A model generated the notes under the pieces. The model did no database searches, was not told the DNA's origin, and worked only from the letters and a program-made list of their open reading frames with translations. A program made the position numbers and the translations under genes. Positions 11,073-24,101 of a DNA stretch of 24,101 nucleotides are shown one piece after another. How positions within the stretch are numbered: the first letter of the stretch is position 1; every line of letters begins with the position of its first letter. The DNA is from Plakobranchus ocellatus (Eukaryota > Mollusca > Gastropoda > Plakobranchidae), in the NCBI GenBank assembly GCA_019648995.1, contig BLXT01000264.1, forward strand, positions 899,873-923,973. Reading direction: 5' to 3'.

Positions 11073-11885
11073 TTGCTAGATGAGGACATCAGCAGAGTGG
11101 CTAGAAGGCTTTGTCAGCTGAATGGTGAGCATGGCCCGAGGAGATTGACTTTTCGCGGTAACCATCTTGCGTTACTGATACACTGGCGGGTGACCTGTCT
11201 TTTGCTGAATGACATTTCAGTTGGAAGTCAGAAGAGGTTCCATCGATGGTGGAGGAGGGGTAGACGATCATCCCGGATGGTTGAAACATGGTAAAGTCAA
11301 CCAAGACAGGAAACAGATAAGAAGAGCATGGATGAGGTGGTTGACGGTAAGAAGGTGGAAAAGGCTAAATCGGAGGGGAGGGCTAACAAGGAGGATAAGG
11401 AAGGTACCACCATTGAGGAAGAGGGTAGTGGGGAAAGCGTAAGTAAGAAAGGTAAACCCAAACCAATGGATGAGGTGACGGTCAGATAAGCGGAGGAGGC
11501 AAAAGAGGTTAAAGTGGTGGAGGAGGTTGACAGTAAGAGGGAAAAGGAGGATAAAGTAGTGGAGGAGGTTGACAGTAAGAAGGAGAAGAGGGCGGACCTA
11601 GTGCAGGAGGTGGCAGTTTCGGATGAACGATGCCCAGCCACTGAAGGTAAGAGCCCGGTGGAGGTTGAACTGGTGTTGGATCTGAGAGAGGAAGAGGGGC
11701 CGCAGCCCATAAATTGGGCGGATAAATCTGAGGAATTGTTTTTGGAGGAGTTATCCCTCTTGGATAGCAACAACACCCTGCCGAGGGACAGCGGGTGGCA
11801 GGTGGTAAGCCAGGGGAGGAAAAAGTTTGTTTCAAACTTGTTTTTTTTTTGTTTTTTAAACAAGGGGAACCTTTCTATCTGGTAG
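11073..11885 (+). pseudogene. Downstream retroelement frame: helical part and acidic/basic repeats
   Basis: Two open pieces in the same frame, 11073-11294 and 11514-11885, are separated by stops. The first has an ALLIHWRVTCLLL segment and ends in WRRGRR. The second contains two copies of a 14-residue unit beginning VEEVDSK (DNA period 42 bases, near 11521 and 11563), then an acidic tail with a SGWQVVSQGRKKF stretch. Together with the preceding fragments they look like one protein decayed by frameshifts. The T-rich stretch near 11840 and the purine tract near 11940 end the internal region. Confidence 0.4.
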
Positions 11886-11950
11886 GTTGCTCATGGGTTT
11901 TTTTTTCTTAAGTCATTTGTACAGGTCCTCGGAAACATGGAGGGGAAGAG

Positions 11951-12114
11951 TATGGTGGTTTGCAGTGTAAAAATCAGGGAAAATCGGTACCAAGGCACTA
12001 TGAACAGTGCTGCACAATTCCTTTAGTATAATTATTAGCTTCAGTATAGCCTTAGCAGTAGAGAAGTAACCTTAGATCTAGAGTCCGATAGTGAGTTTAC
12101 CGGGCGGAAGTGCA
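11951..12114 (+). repeat. Right LTR of the gypsy-type element (short form)
   Basis: The repeat starts TATGGTGG or TGGTGG directly after the purine tract and runs to GGGCGGAAGTGCA. It aligns with the left copy in two blocks, 11953-12022 and 12023-12112, with the 305-bp middle block missing. The match ends at GGGCGGAAGTG in both copies. Confidence 0.75.
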
Positions 12115-12289
12115 TCACTTCAGAGTCAAATACCAAAAAGTAATAGTGATTTTGAGGGTTGAGAGTAGAGCTATAATTGCTTTACACTTACAGCTATACT
12201 AAAGTGCAAGCAGCAGGTTTAAAATGCTGGGCACTATCCCTGTATGAAAAAGCAACTGACTTTACACTGATAGCAAAGATGAAAAAAAA

Positions 12290-13059
12290 AGCCTCAAGTT
12301 TCTTAACTTTATTACGCTAAACACTCAATAAACGTACAATGCGTTGATTTTTATCACCCTTAAGCAAATATTGATTCAGCCAAACGATTTTCACCCTAGA
12401 TCTAAAGCACTGAAATGCTCCCTATGTGGTAGCCACGTTGAGGATCTGTAAGATCTTTAGCAAGGGACACATTATCTTCTTTGACACCTTTTTTACTTTT
12501 TTTTGTATTTCTGAAAAAAACAAGACTTCAAGATGCAGAGCCATCTGCAAGAATAGGAAAAGGAAGGAGCTTCCTCAAGTCTGACAGAGGATAAAAACAC
12601 AAAGAATTAAGACTACATTAACTCTATCAGTTCTTGAATGCCTTACCTCAAAATTCTTATGGGTATTTACAAGTACCACCTGCATCCACGTTATAAGTAT
12701 AAATTCTAATTTTTTTCCCACGATATTCATAAATGTACCTCAATGTTTGTTTTTGGTGGGCTGAAATCACATTTGGTACTTCTGAATATCCCTTACAAAA
12801 AGCAAAAACGAGTTAAAGCATATTATCCATCAAAACCTTTCTTATGAACTATTCACACTTCTCAGAGGAATGAGCCACAGCACTATTGGTTTTATTTTAA
12901 GATAAAATGTTTTGCTATCCTTTTAGGTCAATTTTATAATATGAAATGAATATGTGCAGTATGGCCAGCTTTGCAGTGAATCATTATAAGGCTTGGAATG
13001 GCTGTATCAGCACATAAGGTGAGGTATGCAGAGCTCCATGATCCTCATCTGACTTAATA
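12290..13059 (-). other. CDK7 3' UTR with candidate poly(A) signals
   Basis: After the stop, the minus strand has AATAAA at 12896-12891 and at 12313-12308. The second is followed by a T-rich stretch (about 12292-12284) suited to a cleavage downstream element, so I place the end near 12290. That is only about 170 bases from the neighbouring LTR element. The end coordinate is approximate, and the nearer signal may be used as well. Confidence 0.5.
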
Positions 13060-21527
<8,468 letters not shown>

Positions 21528-21546
21528 GATGAAATGGTATCGGAAC

Positions 21547-23399
21547 CTAATATGAAGAATTTGTTAAATCAAAGATTTAAAATACATTGAAAATTGTACA
21601 TTATATTAAATTATCAGAATCATTCTGACTTTTTTCTTCCAGTTTAACAATAACTTTCTCATTCTAAATTCTGAAGAAAGTTTCAAAGATTAAGTAGGAT
21701 AATCAATTAATACATAAAATGAGAAAAAAAAGTTGTAACTTATGACAAGACTTCAGCAAATTCCAATTGAAAAATAGTCATGTCAAAACAGAAAGCTGAA
21801 GAGGCTGAGTTCTTGATGACCCTTAGTTCACTTTTTTTCTGAAATAATTTACTGCTGCACACTGTCAGACATCTATTTGTGATCTCTTATGCCTAACAGT
21901 AGGGCCTATCCTGAGATATGTTGTGGTTATGAAACAGTGCCGTGAAATACATTGTGGTTATTATCCTCTTACAAAAAATTGAGCACCAATGAAACAAAAT
22001 TTAAAAAAAATAAAAATAAGTTAATTTCACATTGAGAAAGACTGGGTTTGCCAGTGTTGAGAATCTTTTGGTAAAATTGTACTATCACACCATGATTTCT
22101 TGATGAAATGAAGGAGATGCTAAAAATGTTTTAGGAAATTCATTCTCAAAGATAATTTAGCACATTAATTAATATTAATTTGCATTGGATTCCTCATTTA
22201 TTAAAAAAAAAATTATTACTGACAGTAACACAGTCCCTTATTGGAAAAATTCTCTAATTAATACCTTTCAAACATACGGTTGAGATTTCCATAAGGAATT
22301 GCTGTGTTTGCTAGAATTGTTGGGCAGACCAAACACTGCTTCGGACCAGCATCCTTGAAACTGGAGCTGCATTTATATTTTTTCCTAGAATCACACAACT
22401 TCACCCACTTTAATTAGTTTTTATCAAGTACCAGTGAGATACAAATGGTAAACTGTATCAAGATGTATTCAGCAGCTTTTTTTTTTATAGATTAGTTGGT
22501 TAAAGAAATATTTAATGGTTAGCTTTGTGTATTCTTTTTTTTATGATGGTGCTTTTTACCCTGTTTTGGATGAAAAGATGTCATAAAATGATTTCTATGC
22601 CTATAACAGACAGATATAACATTGATGTTTTCATCTTAACTTTTTTTGGCTTGCCTATCTCAATCAAATAAAATAATCAATAAAATAAAGAAAGTAAAAA
22701 AAAATACCAAGAAAAAAAAAACTGGCAAGGTACTGTTCAATCATAATATAGACCCTAAAAGTAAATGTAGGATTTGTGATCTTGACTTAATCATAAAATC
22801 CAGACTGAGATGTTTAGATTGAGGTCAACCGAAACCTTTAGATTTAGATGTAAATTCTAGAATTAAATCTAAAGGGAATATGGTTGTTATATGGGAGTGT
22901 GCAAATACCAAGGATATCTTAGCTACATCAAGACCTAGAAACATGACAATTGACCTTTACTCACTCCCCTAAATCATATCATCTGATGAACCTAAGAAGT
23001 AATTTAGGCTATGAACTAATATGATAGAATGTGACTTCTATAAGTTAAGGTGTTAGGGATCACCAATCCCAGAAATAGCAATTTATGGCAGGCTTTAGTA
23101 ATTGAATGACAAAAAGATTATTGGGTGACAGTTGTAAGGTATCAATGTCATAGAAATGGCTAAAGAGGCAATAAGCCTGGATTGCTCTACAGCAATGAGC
23201 CTTCTTCACACACAGGTTGCTTTGAATCTCAGATCTTGGCAAGACCTCTGAATGCAGTAATACAAACAAAAAGAAATGGTGCCAAAGAAACATTTCTAGT
23301 TGTAAATTGAGGTTTCATCTGAGAGTGATTAGAAATCCGGGCCAAACTGAGGTATCCTGTAGACTTCCAAATATTCATACAATAAAAGAAAAATCTCTC
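21547..23399. other. CDK7 upstream region or leader intron
   Basis: The region is AT-rich. Apart from the zinc-finger relic at 22258-22413, nothing is recognisable. Whether it is an intron of the CDK7 leader or intergenic depends on where transcription starts. Confidence 0.45.
22258..22413 (-). pseudogene. Relic resembling a ZBED/hAT-derived zinc finger
   Basis: Between stops, the minus strand reads KWVKLCDSRKKYK, then QCLVCPTILANTAI and GNLNRMFER. The order Cys-x2-Cys, (V/I)LxN and LxR is that of the first zinc finger in ZBED5/SCAND3-like proteins, which derive from hAT transposases. The expected histidines after Leu-x-Arg are absent, and the piece is only about 50 codons. A GTATTA after MFER could act as a splice donor; joined to the CDK7 exon at 21546, the frame would stay open into CDK7. 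I take it as a transposon relic, with low certainty. Confidence 0.3.
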
Positions 23400-23540
23400 G
23401 ACGCTGACTGCTTATTAACCACGCTTATGCGCTGGCTGAGGCCCGAGATCAGACCGCCCGGTGGGCGGCTGCCTAGCAGTTTTGTTTGCAAACGTTGTAA
23501 CTGGCTGAACCAGCTGCACAAATCTGACAGTGCATGTTTG
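23400..23540 (-). promoter_or_regulatory. GC-richer patch, possible CDK7 promoter
   Basis: This patch has many CpGs in an otherwise AT-rich region, including the inverted repeat CCGCCC/GGGCGG (23454-23459, 23463-23468) with a 3-base loop. It lies about 1.9 kb upstream of the CDK7 start. If the CDK7 leader is spliced, a non-coding first exon could begin here. I could not identify its donor, so this is a guess from composition and position. Confidence 0.25.
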
Positions 23541-24101
23541 TTTACGCTCTATCTCCTATGATTGATTATACCTAACAAAGTATATATTTTCTGAAAGCAG
23601 ACACTACAAGCATTTTATTGTTCATAATTGTAAAAGTTTTAAAGTTATTTTGTGTTGAAAACATTGGAAAAAAAAAGAACGACAAAGGAGATCAGTAGAT
23701 GCACTACTATCATCTTGAGTTGCTAGTCCTCACAGAACATTGGGATTGCTTAGATCGATGATCTCAACCATATCGGTATTCATACTGAGTGTGTCTCAAG
23801 CTGACTAAAATAGAAGGTTACAAAAATGCTGTGTATTATATGAGCAGCAGCAGTGACGATGTTACTGGTATAACGAGTTGAGTAACTTATACAGCTAGCA
23901 TTTAGAAATCTAACGGTACTCTCAGGCTAGGCCTGCTAAATCAGTGCCAAGTGTGGCCTAGACGCAGTCTATTTACCAAAGTAACTTATGAGATAAGATA
24001 GCAAAGACAAAAAGCACACGCGGTGTAAGCTGGACATCAAAAACAAACTCCTTTCATCAAATTGCGTCACCAAAAATTTTATCATCGAATCAAGCATCTT
24101 G
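23541..24101. other. Non-coding right end
   Basis: No gene is visible to the window edge. TAGGCCT-type words, seen elsewhere in the window as well, occur near 23925. Confidence 0.5.

Larger units (their letters stand above)
9234..12121 (+). mobile_element. Defective Ty3/gypsy-type LTR retrotransposon
   Basis: Two related terminal repeats (about 9234-9705 and 11951-12114) flank an integrase C-terminal remnant and a set of downstream reading-frame fragments. A purine tract (about 11939-11950, GGAGGGGAAGAG) sits directly before the right repeat, where a polypurine tract belongs. Capsid, protease, reverse transcriptase, RNase H and the integrase core are absent, and no primer-binding site follows the left repeat. 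One large deletion therefore probably runs from the LTR edge into the integrase. AGAGT at 9229-9233 and at 12122-12126 could be a target duplication, but the right LTR would then not end in CA. The copy cannot be autonomous. Confidence 0.8.

Noticed and set aside
11297-11863. A 188-residue Ser/Thr/Leu-rich frame on the minus strand
   Set aside because: It is the complement of the GA-rich repeat region of the retroelement; its low-complexity Ser content follows from that.
23307-23561. An 84-residue plus-strand frame as a gene
   Set aside because: The Cys pair (VCKRCN) looked finger-like, but there is no second pair of ligands, no Kozak context and no similarity I recognise.

Overview
The window looks like animal nuclear DNA, most likely from a mollusc and perhaps a gastropod. 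It is AT-rich, mostly non-coding, and holds a host gene split into small exons by GT-AG introns. It also carries tRNA-derived SINE heads, a MITE, a possible solo LTR and a decayed Ty3/gypsy element. The molluscan guess rests on the style of the integrase tail and of the SINEs. It is inference, not proof.

The one host gene I can reconstruct is on the minus strand. It is cyclin-dependent kinase 7 (CDK7), the catalytic subunit of the CDK-activating kinase and of TFIIH. Eleven coding exons between 21527 and 13060 join in frame into 342 codons plus a stop, close to the 346 residues of human CDK7. Every junction has GT/AG ends. The kinase landmarks are all present: the glycine loop, catalytic Lys, C-helix Glu, HRD and DFG. 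Three positions differ from human CDK7: Ser replaces the T-loop Thr170, Cys replaces Ala in the APE motif, and Ser stands where the C-terminal Cys312 should be. A 5' UTR portion reaches to about 21546, and a likely poly(A) signal lies at 12313-12308.

Immediately beyond the CDK7 3' end, on the plus strand, lies a damaged Ty3/gypsy-type LTR element (about 9234-12121). It has two related terminal repeats, an integrase C-terminal remnant, an Arg/Ser-rich reading frame, a zinc-finger-like fragment and an acidic/basic repeat region. The gag, protease, reverse transcriptase and most of the integrase are missing. The two terminal repeats differ by a 305-bp block.

The left 9 kb has no recognisable gene. 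It holds two tRNA-derived SINE-like sequences (about 430-565 and 2930-3115, both minus), a 256-bp MITE with 37-bp terminal inverted repeats inserted into a 163-bp tandem repeat (4397-4993), a diverged 94-bp duplication (890-1080), a diverged 230-bp duplication (7530-7990), three 48-bp tandem copies (8730-8873), a CA microsatellite and a perfect RFX X-box palindrome (6270-6283). The right end (21550-24101) holds a small zinc-finger relic resembling ZBED/hAT proteins, and a GC-richer patch at 23400-23540 that could be the CDK7 promoter.

I found no new multi-gene system. The observations most worth following up are the CDK7 active-site and C-terminal substitutions, the structure of the defective gypsy element with its unusual downstream reading frame, the dated MITE insertion, and the X-box.
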